A program made the translations under genes and the position numbers. 64,000 nucleotides of DNA from Bacillota bacterium (GTDB taxonomy: Bacteria > Bacillota > Clostridia > Lachnospirales > Lachnospiraceae), in the NCBI GenBank assembly GCA_023423045.1, contig JAFAGA010000011.1:1-64000 (forward strand), written 5' to 3'. The notes below the pieces were generated by a model that saw nothing but the letters and a program-made list of their open reading frames with translations, was not told the DNA's origin and ran no database searches. Shown in pieces: positions 44,975 through 52,816 of this stretch (its first letter is position 1; each line of letters starts with the position of its first letter).

Positions 44975-44997
44975 GCCGCAGAGCGGCATCTGGAGGT
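44975..44997 (+). repeat. GCCGC-loop-GCGGC hairpin joined to an RBS (copy 3)
   Basis: GCCGC-AGA-GCGGC, then ATCT and GGAGGT, five bases before ATG 45003. It resembles the two copies in the beta-glucan operon 20 kb away. Confidence 0.55.
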
Positions 44998-45002
44998 AAA
45001 TT

Positions 45003-45830
45003 ATGAAGGATTTCTTAATCAAAGATATGGATGCGGGGTATTACCAGCAGACAATTATATCCGGGCTGGATCTGGCGATACCCATGGGACAAATAACAAC
45101 CATTATCGGGCCCAACGGCTGCGGGAAGTCAACGCTGCTGAAGGCGATGGGAAGAATTATCGGGGTGAGCGGCGGAAGCATATGCTTAAACGGCAGGGAG
45201 ATTCAGGATTATTCTTGCAGGGAACTGGCCCGCAGGCTCTCCATCCTTCCTCAAAGTCCCACCGCGCCTGAGGGCCTTACGGTGGAGGAACTGGTGTCTT
45301 ATGGGAGGTATCCTCATCAGAAGGGACTGGGGAAGCTGAAAGAGGAGGACCGGAAAGTGGTCGCCTGGGCGCTGGAGATTACCGGATTGGGCGGATTAAG
45401 CAGGCAGTCGGTGGATCACCTGTCAGGAGGCCAGCGGCAGCGTGTATGGATCGCTTTGGCGCTGGCCCAGGAGGCCGAGGTGATTTTGCTGGATGAACCA
45501 ACCACCTATCTGGATATGGCTTATCAGCTGGAGGTGCTGGAACTGCTGGAGGAGCTAAACCGTAAGCATGGAACAACCATCATTATGGTGCTCCACGACC
45601 TTAATCTGGCTTCCAAATATGCGGATTATCTCATTGCCATGAGAGATGGAAAAATAGTATGCCAGGGAAAACCCGAAGAGGTGATACGCAATGATGTGCT
45701 TAAAGAGGTATACCGGATTGATGCCCAGATTATTCAGGAGCCGTCAAGCGGCAAGCCCATATGCATCTCCTACCGGCTGATGAATGAAAGAAAGAAGGAA
45801 GAGAAAGACAAGGAGAAGGTGGCAAGTTGA
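45003..45830 (+). CDS. Iron-chelate ABC transporter ATPase (FecE/FhuC type)
   Basis: A 275-residue ATPase with Walker A GPNGCGKST, Q-loop 'LPQSPTAPEGLTVEELVSYGRYPHQ' region typical of FecE/FhuC, signature LSGGQRQR and Walker B 'VILLDEPTTYLD', then 'LHDLNLASKYAD'. It drives the FecCD pair. GGAGGT precedes the ATG. The TGA stop overlaps the TTG start of the NifH-like gene by four bases, so the transporter and the reductase are translationally coupled. Confidence 0.95.
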   Translation: MKDFLIKDMDAGYYQQTIISGLDLAIPMGQITTIIGPNGCGKSTLLKAMGRIIGVSGGSICLNGREIQDYSCRELARRLSILPQSPTAPEGLTVEELVSYGRYPHQKGLGKLKEEDRKVVAWALEITGLGGLSRQSVDHLSGGQRQRVWIALALAQEAEVILLDEPTTYLDMAYQLEVLELLEELNRKHGTTIIMVLHDLNLASKYADYLIAMRDGKIVCQGKPEEVIRNDVLKEVYRIDAQIIQEPSSGKPICISYRLMNERKKEEKDKEKVAS

Positions 45831-46570
45831 GAAAGATAGCAATTTACGGAAAGGGCGGCATCGGCAAGTCAACTACGGTGTCCAATCTGTCGGCGGCCCT
45901 GTCGGGGATGGGCATCCGGGTGATGCAGGTGGGCTGTGACCCCAAGGCGGACTCTACCAGGAATCTCACCGGAGGGGAGCGAATACCCACTGTTTTGGAG
46001 CAGCTTAAGGAGAAAGAAGATGTGGCGCTGAAAGATATCGTCCATATGGGAGATATGGGAGTGCTCTGTGTGGAAGCGGGAGGTCCGGTTCCCGGTGTGG
46101 GATGTGCCGGAAGAGGTATCATAACCGCTTTTGAAAAACTGGAGGAGCTGCATGCCTTTGAGGAATACCAGCCGGAGATGGTTATTTACGATGTTCTGGG
46201 AGATGTGGTATGCGGTGGATTTGCGATGCCCATTCGAGGAGGTTATGCGGAGCAGGTTTATATCGTATCCTCCGGTGAAATGATGTCACTGTATGCCGCC
46301 TCCAATATTGCCTCGGCGGTAAAGATGTTTGGAGCCAGAAAATATGCCAGCCTGGGAGGAATTATCCTCAACAGGAAAAACATTGAAAATGAATATGAAC
46401 TGACCAAAAAGGCGGCCGAGGAGATTGGAACGGAGATTGTGTTCCAGATAGAACGCAACCCATTGGTTCAGCAGGCGGAGGCTCTGGGTAAGACCGTGGT
46501 AAGTGCTTTTAATGAGAGCGATATGACAAGAACCTACCTGGAGCTGGCACAGCTGCTTCTTGTCGGATAG
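45827..46570 (+). CDS. NifH-like nitrogenase reductase homologue
   Basis: A 247-residue P-loop ATPase of the nitrogenase reductase superfamily (NifH, BchL, CfbC). GKGGIGKST (8-16) is the nucleotide site, 'GCDPKADST' is switch I, and the two cysteines that bridge one [4Fe-4S] cluster across the dimer are both present: Cys93 in 'GVGCAGRG' and Cys129 in 'DVLGDVVCGGFAMP'. It should pass electrons, with ATP hydrolysis, to the NifD/NifK-like subunits downstream. Shorter than NifH (about 290), close to nitrogenase-like reductases. The start is TTG 45827, overlapping the ATPase stop by four bases, the only position giving the full P-loop. Confidence 0.93.
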   Translation: MRKIAIYGKGGIGKSTTVSNLSAALSGMGIRVMQVGCDPKADSTRNLTGGERIPTVLEQLKEKEDVALKDIVHMGDMGVLCVEAGGPVPGVGCAGRGIITAFEKLEELHAFEEYQPEMVIYDVLGDVVCGGFAMPIRGGYAEQVYIVSSGEMMSLYAASNIASAVKMFGARKYASLGGIILNRKNIENEYELTKKAAEEIGTEIVFQIERNPLVQQAEALGKTVVSAFNESDMTRTYLELAQLLLVG

Positions 46571-46633
46571 AAGTTGCAGCACACTCTTTATTCTTTGTAT
46601 TTAGAAGCCTGAGAATGAACAGATGGAGGAGAT

Positions 46634-47905
46634 ATGGCACAGAAAAGAAGATATTTTGGCTATTTATCTGAGATTGGCAGCAACACTTCAATTCCGATAT
46701 CACGATCCGCTATTCGTGCGGGCTGCCATTGCCCCATGCACACGGCGCTGGCCTGTGCCTGTAGAATGGAAGGGGTATTCTCTCTGGTGGTTGGAATGCC
46801 GGAATGCACTTATTACAGCCGGTTTGTTACCGACAGTCTTCGTGGTGGCAGGCAGGAGCAGCATTATACCTATGTCCTGGATTCCAATGAAGTGGTCTTC
46901 GGCTGCCGCAAGGGGCTGACCAAAGCATTATACCATATCCTGGAGCAGGGTGCGGAGCATATTGTAATTATCGTTACCTGCATACCTGCCCTGATCGGCG
47001 AGGACATAGAGGCGGTTGCGGAAGAGATCATGGGGGAAACGGGGAGCAAGCTGGTCTGTATGGACCTGGCCCATTATAAGAGGAACGGTTATGAAGCAGG
47101 ATATTATGCCATGGCAGATGCCCTGTATGCCTTCTCTGATACCGGGATATATCATACCGGACAGCAGATTAATATTCTCGGTCCCTGGGGAGGGCAGGAA
47201 GGCCGACGGTTAGAAGAGCTATGGGCAGCTCATGGGTATTCTCTGAACAAGCTGGGGGGTGCCGTCAGCAGGGAACAGCGCAGGAGCCTGAGACAAGCGC
47301 ATCTGAATATCGTGACGTCACTGCACTATTTACCCCTGGCAGTCAGAATGGAACGGGAACTTAAGCTTCCTTTCGTATACCTGGGAGAGTACGTCAGTGC
47401 CCGGCTCATGAGGGAGAGATACCAAAAGATTGCAATGATTCTCTCTGTAGCAGATTCCTGCACGGATGAAAATTACAGAGAATGCACCGCGCTGGAGGAA
47501 CGATGCCGGAAGGAGTGGGAGGGAAATAGCTTTGGAGTTAGTATGATTCTTCCGGAGGTGCTGAATCTTACCGCTTATTTGGTATCATTATCCCTGAAAC
47601 CGGTGTTTCTTCACCTGGAGGAGTATACTCCGCTGATGAAACCGTGGAAGGAAGAGGTTTTATCCGGCAGTATGAATCCCCTGGTAACCTACCTGGTTGA
47701 TTCCAGGGATATTCAGGAACATCTCACATTCTCGGGGATGAGTATTCCCGGATTGTGGATTGGGAATGTCGATCCCGGGGCATTTGACCGGGTGATATCC
47801 GAGGAGGAATGGAGACCGCTGACTTGCCTTGTTGGATACGAGCGGATCATGGGCTTGATGAAGCTGCTGAATGATAGGATTGGAGGAGGAGAGGAATGCC
47901 CTTAA
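46634..47905 (+). CDS. NifD-like nitrogenase component 1 subunit (alpha)
   Basis: A 423-residue nitrogenase component 1-type oxidoreductase. Cysteines at 31, 33, 41, 43 and 58 ('GMPECTYYSR') and 116 ('VTCIPALIGEDIEAV') cover the three P-cluster positions of NifD (the C-G-rich N-terminal site, the GPxGC site and TCPxxLIGDD). The Cys and His that bind FeMo-cofactor in NifD have no counterpart: the equivalent middle region reads 'SLHYLPLAVRMERELKLPFVY' without Cys. It thus resembles BchN/CfbD/Mar-type enzymes rather than nitrogenase. GGAGGAGAT precedes the ATG. It overlaps the next gene by 10 bases. Confidence 0.9.
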   Translation: MAQKRRYFGYLSEIGSNTSIPISRSAIRAGCHCPMHTALACACRMEGVFSLVVGMPECTYYSRFVTDSLRGGRQEQHYTYVLDSNEVVFGCRKGLTKALYHILEQGAEHIVIIVTCIPALIGEDIEAVAEEIMGETGSKLVCMDLAHYKRNGYEAGYYAMADALYAFSDTGIYHTGQQINILGPWGGQEGRRLEELWAAHGYSLNKLGGAVSREQRRSLRQAHLNIVTSLHYLPLAVRMERELKLPFVYLGEYVSARLMRERYQKIAMILSVADSCTDENYRECTALEERCRKEWEGNSFGVSMILPEVLNLTAYLVSLSLKPVFLHLEEYTPLMKPWKEEVLSGSMNPLVTYLVDSRDIQEHLTFSGMSIPGLWIGNVDPGAFDRVISEEEWRPLTCLVGYERIMGLMKLLNDRIGGGEECP

Positions 47906-49047
47906 CGAATGGAGCGGCACAGCCATCAGGACGGATGGGGGCCCTGTGGACGGCAGGAGCCATAAGTGACTGCGCTGTTTTAGAATTTGGCTCGATGGGC
48001 CATATGCTATACGCGGAGAAGTGGATGGAGCAAAGCGGGATATGTCCGAGAGCCAGGCTGGTATCCACGCATTTGGATGAGAAGGATATTTCCCTCGGTC
48101 TGACCCACAGGCTGGAGGAGGCACTGGAGGAATTGGCACAGGATTCGGCGATTCAGGCGGTATTCCTGCTTCCCTCTTCGGTTCCGGAGATGATTGGAAC
48201 GGATATAGGAGCCATTGGGGAGCAGCTTCAGGAGCGCTATCCCCATCTGCCCATAATCCAACTGGGTGCGGGCGGATTTTCTGCAGGGCTGGAAAAGGGG
48301 ATCGAGGATGCGTTAGACCGGGTGGCGGAAAGGTTCATACGGCCGGAATGGAACACAGGACGTCAGCAGCCGGAACATATGGGTTTTAATATCATTGGAA
48401 GCATCTGTGATTCGGCCAATTTCCTGCAGGATGCCAGAGAGGTGGCGAGATTGATGGAAGGAGCATTTCATAGGAAGGAGATATGTACCCTTACCTCCGG
48501 CTCGTCGGTCAAAAAGCTGCGGCAAATGGGAGAGAGCGGTTTGAATCTGGTGCTGAGAAGAGAAGGGGAGAAGGCAGCGGTAAGAATGCGGAAGGAGCGG
48601 AATATTCCCTATCTGACAGAGTCCCCCTATGGCTATCATGGGACACAGCAATGGCTTTTGGAACTGGAGGAGCTGCTGCATCAGCGGGCTGACCGGGAGT
48701 TTTTGGAGAAGGAGATGGGCGAGCATCGCCGGACATTGGAAGCAGCCAGGATGTGGACGAAATATTCGAAGGAACGTGCCCGTATCCATATATCGGCCGA
48801 GGCCCGGACAGAGGGGGCATTATACCGGTTCGCCTGTGATGAGCTGGGAATGCAGCCGGGAGAGGGCGGCATCTTTATAGCGCCGGCCGACCGGATAGAA
48901 CAGGAGGGTAGGGGATACCGGCTGTGTATTCCGCTTACCAGGACAACCAAAAGCTGTGAATATAACCTTTATGCTCCTCCTTATATGGGATTTCGGGGAG
49001 CAATGAATTTATGCAGCCTGTGGATACAATATCTTATGGAAAGGTAG
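47896..49047 (+). CDS. NifK-like nitrogenase component 1 subunit (beta), divergent
   Basis: A 383-residue partner of the NifD-like protein. 'GALWTAGAISDCAVLEFGSMGHMLYAEKW' resembles the GSxGC region of NifK/BchB with Cys26; but where NifK has a TCxxxxIGDD site this protein reads 'LPSSVPEMIGTDIGAI', with Ser in place of Cys. The later part has 'FNIIGSICDSANF' (compare the NIIG motif of NifD/K proteins). The C-terminal 120 residues hold a proto-chlorophyllide-reductase-like small helical domain and are not conserved with NifK. GGAGGAGGAGAGG precedes the ATG, inside the upstream gene. Last gene of the operon; no clear terminator follows. Confidence 0.86.
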   Translation: MPLTNGAAQPSGRMGALWTAGAISDCAVLEFGSMGHMLYAEKWMEQSGICPRARLVSTHLDEKDISLGLTHRLEEALEELAQDSAIQAVFLLPSSVPEMIGTDIGAIGEQLQERYPHLPIIQLGAGGFSAGLEKGIEDALDRVAERFIRPEWNTGRQQPEHMGFNIIGSICDSANFLQDAREVARLMEGAFHRKEICTLTSGSSVKKLRQMGESGLNLVLRREGEKAAVRMRKERNIPYLTESPYGYHGTQQWLLELEELLHQRADREFLEKEMGEHRRTLEAARMWTKYSKERARIHISAEARTEGALYRFACDELGMQPGEGGIFIAPADRIEQEGRGYRLCIPLTRTTKSCEYNLYAPPYMGFRGAMNLCSLWIQYLMER

Positions 49048-49200
49048 AAACTGCCTGATGCTGTGAAAGGATGCGGTCGTTTACCGGGATTCCCTGCATA
49101 TAATAAAGTAAAGACAGGATTCGCGTGAGGTACGGAGTTTATATTGCCGCCAAATGGCAGTGAGGATTTGCGGGCTTCTCAGCGATGGATTGAAGGTTAT

Positions 49201-50931
49201 ATGGATAGTGCAAAGATTGATAATGAATTAAACCTGGCTCTGGATGTCCCCGAGTCGGACCGGGAGAAGGCGGTAAATCTTAATGTGGGATATATTCCGG
49301 ATACAAACATGTGGGAACTGATCGTAAAATATAACGGTACCCTGGAGAGGGTCAGGGAGGAACTTCAGATATCAGTGGTAGAGCTGTCGAACCAGTATGC
49401 CATAATCACCATTCCTCAATATTTAATCAGCCGATTATCGGATTATGATGAAATCGAATACATAGAAAAACCAAAGCGTCTGTTCTATGAGGTCAATGAA
49501 GGCCGGACGGCTTCCTGCATCAATCCCTTGCAAACTCCGAGTGTAGGACTTTTCGGGGAGGGAGTGCTGGTGGCGGTGATTGATTCCGGGATTGACTATT
49601 CCCATCCTGATTTTCGCAATGAGGACGGGACAACCAGAATTGCAGTATTGTGGGATCAGACCATACCCGGAAACCCACCCCTGGGATACGATATTGGTAC
49701 GCTCTATACCCGGGAGCAGATCAATGAAGCTCTTCTGATACCGATGCCGGAGAGAATGGAGATTGTTCCGAGCGCCGATCTGAGTGGGCATGGAACTCAT
49801 GTCGCCGGGATTGCAGCAGGCAACGGAAGAGCGAGCAACGGCCTGTACCGCGGGGTTGCATCCAGAAGCGAACTGGTTATTGTGAAGCTGGGAGCTTCGG
49901 TGGGTGCCTCCTTTCCTCGTACCTCCCAGCTTATGGAGGCGATTGACTATGTAATTAAATACGCCACAGCGGTGAGAAAGCCGCTGGCGGTCAATATAAG
50001 CTTCGGCAATAACTATGGCTCACATACGGGAAGGACCCTGCTGGAAAGCTTTATTGACGATATAGCGATACAATGGCGGAGCAGTATTATCGTCGGCACG
50101 GGCAATGAAGGTGCCTCGGGAAACCATGCCCAGGGGGTACTTACCATGGGAGCTAACCAGGTGGTGGAACTGGCGGTAAGTGAATTCGAATTTGCTCTGA
50201 ATGTACAGATATGGAAGAACTATTATGATCATTTTGATGTGATTATCATGGCTCCCAACGGAACCAGGGTGGGGCCTATTCCGGAGCTTCTCGGAACGCA
50301 GCAATTTCGCATCGGACAGACGGAGGTTTTCCTATTCTACGGGGAGCCGACGCCGTATAATCCCCAGCAGGAGATTTATGTGGAGCTTATTCCTGTTACA
50401 AGATACATCAATTCCGGTGTATGGCGCATTGAACTGGTTCCCCGCCGCATTGTTACAGGTAATTATGATATGTGGCTTCCGGCGGGAGGAGTGAAGAATC
50501 CGGCAACCAGGTTTTTACTGCCCTCGGAATTTACTACCCTGACCATTCCCTCCACGGCTGATATGGCGATATCGGTGGGGGCTTATAATGCCTATACGGA
50601 CAGCTATGCGCCCTTTTCGGGAAGGGGATTTACAAGGGATCAGAGAATTAAGCCGGATTTGGTGGCGCCGGGGGTAAACATTAATTCCTGCGCTCCGGGA
50701 GGGGGGTATTCGATCCGTTCGGGAACCTCCATGGCAACCCCATTCGTCACCGGCAGTGCGGCCTTGCTCATGCAATGGGGGATTGTGAACGGAAATGATC
50801 CTTATTTATATGCGGAGAAAATGAAGGCATATCTGATCAACGGAGCAAGGGCCTTACGGATCGAGAGTATCTATCCGAATCGTACACTGGGTTATGGGGC
50901 GTTGTGTTTAAGGGATAGCTTTCCAGGCTGA
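49201..50931 (+). CDS. Subtilisin-like serine protease (Csp-like, S8 family)
   Basis: A 576-residue S8 protease. A prodomain-like region (about 15-95) is followed by the catalytic domain with Asp128 ('VAVIDSGIDYSHPDF'), His197 ('SGHGTHVAGIAAG') and Ser510 ('SGTSMATPFVTG'), so the triad is complete. A beta-rich insertion (about 330-485) between the oxyanion region and the Ser corresponds to the jelly-roll of Csp germination proteases. No signal peptide. ATG 49201 follows GAAGG; TTG 49144, with GGAG eight bases upstream, is the alternative. Likely acts in spores on a cortex-lysin precursor; inference. Confidence 0.87.
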   Translation: MDSAKIDNELNLALDVPESDREKAVNLNVGYIPDTNMWELIVKYNGTLERVREELQISVVELSNQYAIITIPQYLISRLSDYDEIEYIEKPKRLFYEVNEGRTASCINPLQTPSVGLFGEGVLVAVIDSGIDYSHPDFRNEDGTTRIAVLWDQTIPGNPPLGYDIGTLYTREQINEALLIPMPERMEIVPSADLSGHGTHVAGIAAGNGRASNGLYRGVASRSELVIVKLGASVGASFPRTSQLMEAIDYVIKYATAVRKPLAVNISFGNNYGSHTGRTLLESFIDDIAIQWRSSIIVGTGNEGASGNHAQGVLTMGANQVVELAVSEFEFALNVQIWKNYYDHFDVIIMAPNGTRVGPIPELLGTQQFRIGQTEVFLFYGEPTPYNPQQEIYVELIPVTRYINSGVWRIELVPRRIVTGNYDMWLPAGGVKNPATRFLLPSEFTTLTIPSTADMAISVGAYNAYTDSYAPFSGRGFTRDQRIKPDLVAPGVNINSCAPGGGYSIRSGTSMATPFVTGSAALLMQWGIVNGNDPYLYAEKMKAYLINGARALRIESIYPNRTLGYGALCLRDSFPG

Positions 50932-51106
50932 ATAATTTAATATATTCCGCAGTGTAATGCCTAAATGTCTGAGAAATTCCAGGGTCAGGCGGATGAGGGG
51001 AATAAAGGGAACAAACAAAAGGGAGAATGGATCATAGAATAGAGAGGAAGGGATGCCGCCATAAGCTGGTATCCCTTCCTCCTGCTAAATATCCCTTACT
51101 ATATCA

Positions 51107-51988
51107 TTATGTCATAATGACAGGCTGTATTTCATCGCCTTCAAAGCGTAACTGGTCTATGCAAAGCATACGATGCCCCCGCTCCAGATCTCCGACTGTT
51201 CTGCGGTGATACACAATAAGCCATTCATCCTCTGCCCCGTCCACCTTAAGGTATCCGTGGTGCCCTGGTCCATCTGCAATCGGCTGGGCTTGCAGCAGAA
51301 GAATTTTCTTTTCCGCATTCGGCAGAGGGGAATTCCCGCTGCTGCAGCAAACGCGGTAGGAGCCGTTCACCCAATCTCCTTCGGACCACATAAAGTAGTA
51401 TATTCCATTCCGTTTTAACATGCACGGCGCTTCCACATATCCATCCGGTGTAATATTTTTAAAAATTACACCGTCTTCAAAAGGGATAAACCCGTTCATC
51501 TCTTCATTCATAATAGCCGCATTGCAGTACTTCCATCCGCCGTAATACAGATATATGGCACCGTCATCGTCCTTAAAAAGATGAGCGTCAATGGGCTGGG
51601 CTTTGTTGATAAAACGATCTACAAGGGGATTATTCAGTATTGCCCTGAAAGGACCCTGGGGCCGATCCGATACGGCGATCTCAAGCCCGCCTGTTTCCGC
51701 ATCGCTTTGAATATCATTTGATGCAAAAATCAGATAATATTTCCCGTTTTTGTCAATAATGGTTGGGGCCCAAATGGCTTTGTGTGCCCAGGGGAAATCT
51801 TCCATGACAATAATTCCTTCATGCTTTTCCCAGGTCACTAAATCAGAAGAGCTAAAAGCATCAATGTTAAGCTGGTCTTCATATGCCGAGAACGAGCGGG
51901 TGGCGTAAATCCAGTATTTTCCTTCATAGAATCTTGCCTCAGGATCCGCATACCAGCCCGGTATAATTGGATTGTTAAAATTTTTCAT
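51107..51988 (-). CDS. GH43-family glycoside hydrolase
   Basis: A 293-residue five-bladed propeller hydrolase without signal peptide. The inverting catalytic set is visible: the base Asp in 'PGWYADPEARF', the pKa-modulating Asp in 'PIDAHLF' and the acid Glu in 'GYVEAPCMLKR'. GH43 enzymes act on arabinosides and xylosides, so this is probably an intracellular arabinofuranosidase or xylosidase. The start at 51988 follows AGGGA; an earlier in-frame ATG at 52012 overlaps the upstream gene's stop. It is cotranscribed with the XRE regulator just upstream on the same strand. Confidence 0.88.
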   Translation of the reverse strand: MKNFNNPIIPGWYADPEARFYEGKYWIYATRSFSAYEDQLNIDAFSSSDLVTWEKHEGIIVMEDFPWAHKAIWAPTIIDKNGKYYLIFASNDIQSDAETGGLEIAVSDRPQGPFRAILNNPLVDRFINKAQPIDAHLFKDDDGAIYLYYGGWKYCNAAIMNEEMNGFIPFEDGVIFKNITPDGYVEAPCMLKRNGIYYFMWSEGDWVNGSYRVCCSSGNSPLPNAEKKILLLQAQPIADGPGHHGYLKVDGAEDEWLIVYHRRTVGDLERGHRMLCIDQLRFEGDEIQPVIMT

Positions 51989-52012
51989 GTTTTCCCTGCT
52001 TTCTGTTATCAT

Positions 52013-52354
52013 TTATTCGTCGCTTTGCTGATCCTTGCAAAGATTAGCCAGATAGCCTCTGGCGATATCCTTATTCAATTCGTTTAATTTCTGGTAATAG
52101 GTTAGAATCCTGCGTTCATCCTCTGTAATAGTTGGAGTGAGAGGACGATGCTTTGTATTTATTTCCAGCAGTAAATCGGCAGATATATTATAAAACTCAC
52201 AAAGAAGCTTAAAGGTATGCAAATCCGGAAGCCGGACATCATTTTCAAAATTAGACAGCACTTTGTTGCTTATACCGATTCTTTTTGCAACAACGGTCTG
52301 CATTAATCCTAAATCTTCTCTTATTTCTCTCAATTGCTGCCCCATGTTCTTCAT
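52013..52354 (-). CDS. XRE-family HTH regulator
   Basis: A 113-residue protein: a Cro/C1-type helix-turn-helix (about 5-60, 'LREIREDLGLMQTVVAKRIGISNKVLSNFENDVRLPD') and a short helical C-terminal tail. AGGAGGA precedes the ATG. It sits directly upstream of the GH43 gene on the same strand and probably controls it; no operator could be assigned. Confidence 0.88.
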   Translation of the reverse strand: MKNMGQQLREIREDLGLMQTVVAKRIGISNKVLSNFENDVRLPDLHTFKLLCEFYNISADLLLEINTKHRPLTPTITEDERRILTYYQKLNELNKDIARGYLANLCKDQQSDE

Positions 52355-52526
52355 AAAAATCCTCCTCTGTCCTAATTATTATAATATATTTTGACGTAAA
52401 GTTTATAAAGTCTGCAAAATATACAATTAGGGATTGACAATTGCTTATACGTAGATTATTATCTACAATATAAGGAATAAAATTCCGCGTGTTTTTGGCA
52501 ACTGTTGATTAAGAGAAAATATCAAT

Positions 52527-52610
52527 TTTCAATAAAGCATAAGGCATTATGTATATTCCCCTTCAGTATAGAATGAGCTGTATCTTATTGGGTCTTATGC
52601 TTTATTGAAA
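52527..52610. repeat. 84-bp element with perfect 17-bp inverted ends
   Basis: TTTCAATAAAGCATAAG (52527-52543) is repeated exactly inverted at 52594-52610 around a 50-base centre. The size recalls a small MITE or an extended hairpin between divergent genes. No target duplication is evident and no second copy was seen in the window. Confidence 0.65.
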
Positions 52611-52677
52611 GCGGATATCGGAAGCCGCACCACACGCTGATCTGCTGCTCCAGTATTCTATCTCTCTTAATAAAATC

Positions 52678-52706
52678 TTTACAACAAACCCGATTATTGA
52701 TATAAT
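52678..52706 (+). promoter_or_regulatory. Promoter of the fructose-bisphosphate aldolase gene
   Basis: TTTACA (52678-52683) and TATAAT (52701-52706), 17-bp spacer, leaving a leader of about 105 bases. Confidence 0.8.
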
Positions 52707-52816
52707 GAAGCAGCCAAAGCATGTACAGGATGTGTTTGGCTTTATCGCTGTTTCATGGATTGGTTGGAGAGTTAAAGAAATATTCAAATAAATTTTATTA
52801 TATGGAGGACATAATT

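Noticed and set aside
46634..49047. True nitrogenase (N2-fixing)
   Set aside because: FeMo-cofactor Cys/His ligands are missing, the subunits are short, and no nifE, nifN or nifB is present in the window.
52602..52787. 61-codon minus-strand open frame
   Set aside because: It overlaps the fba promoter on the other strand and the right arm of the inverted repeat, and lacks a ribosome binding site.
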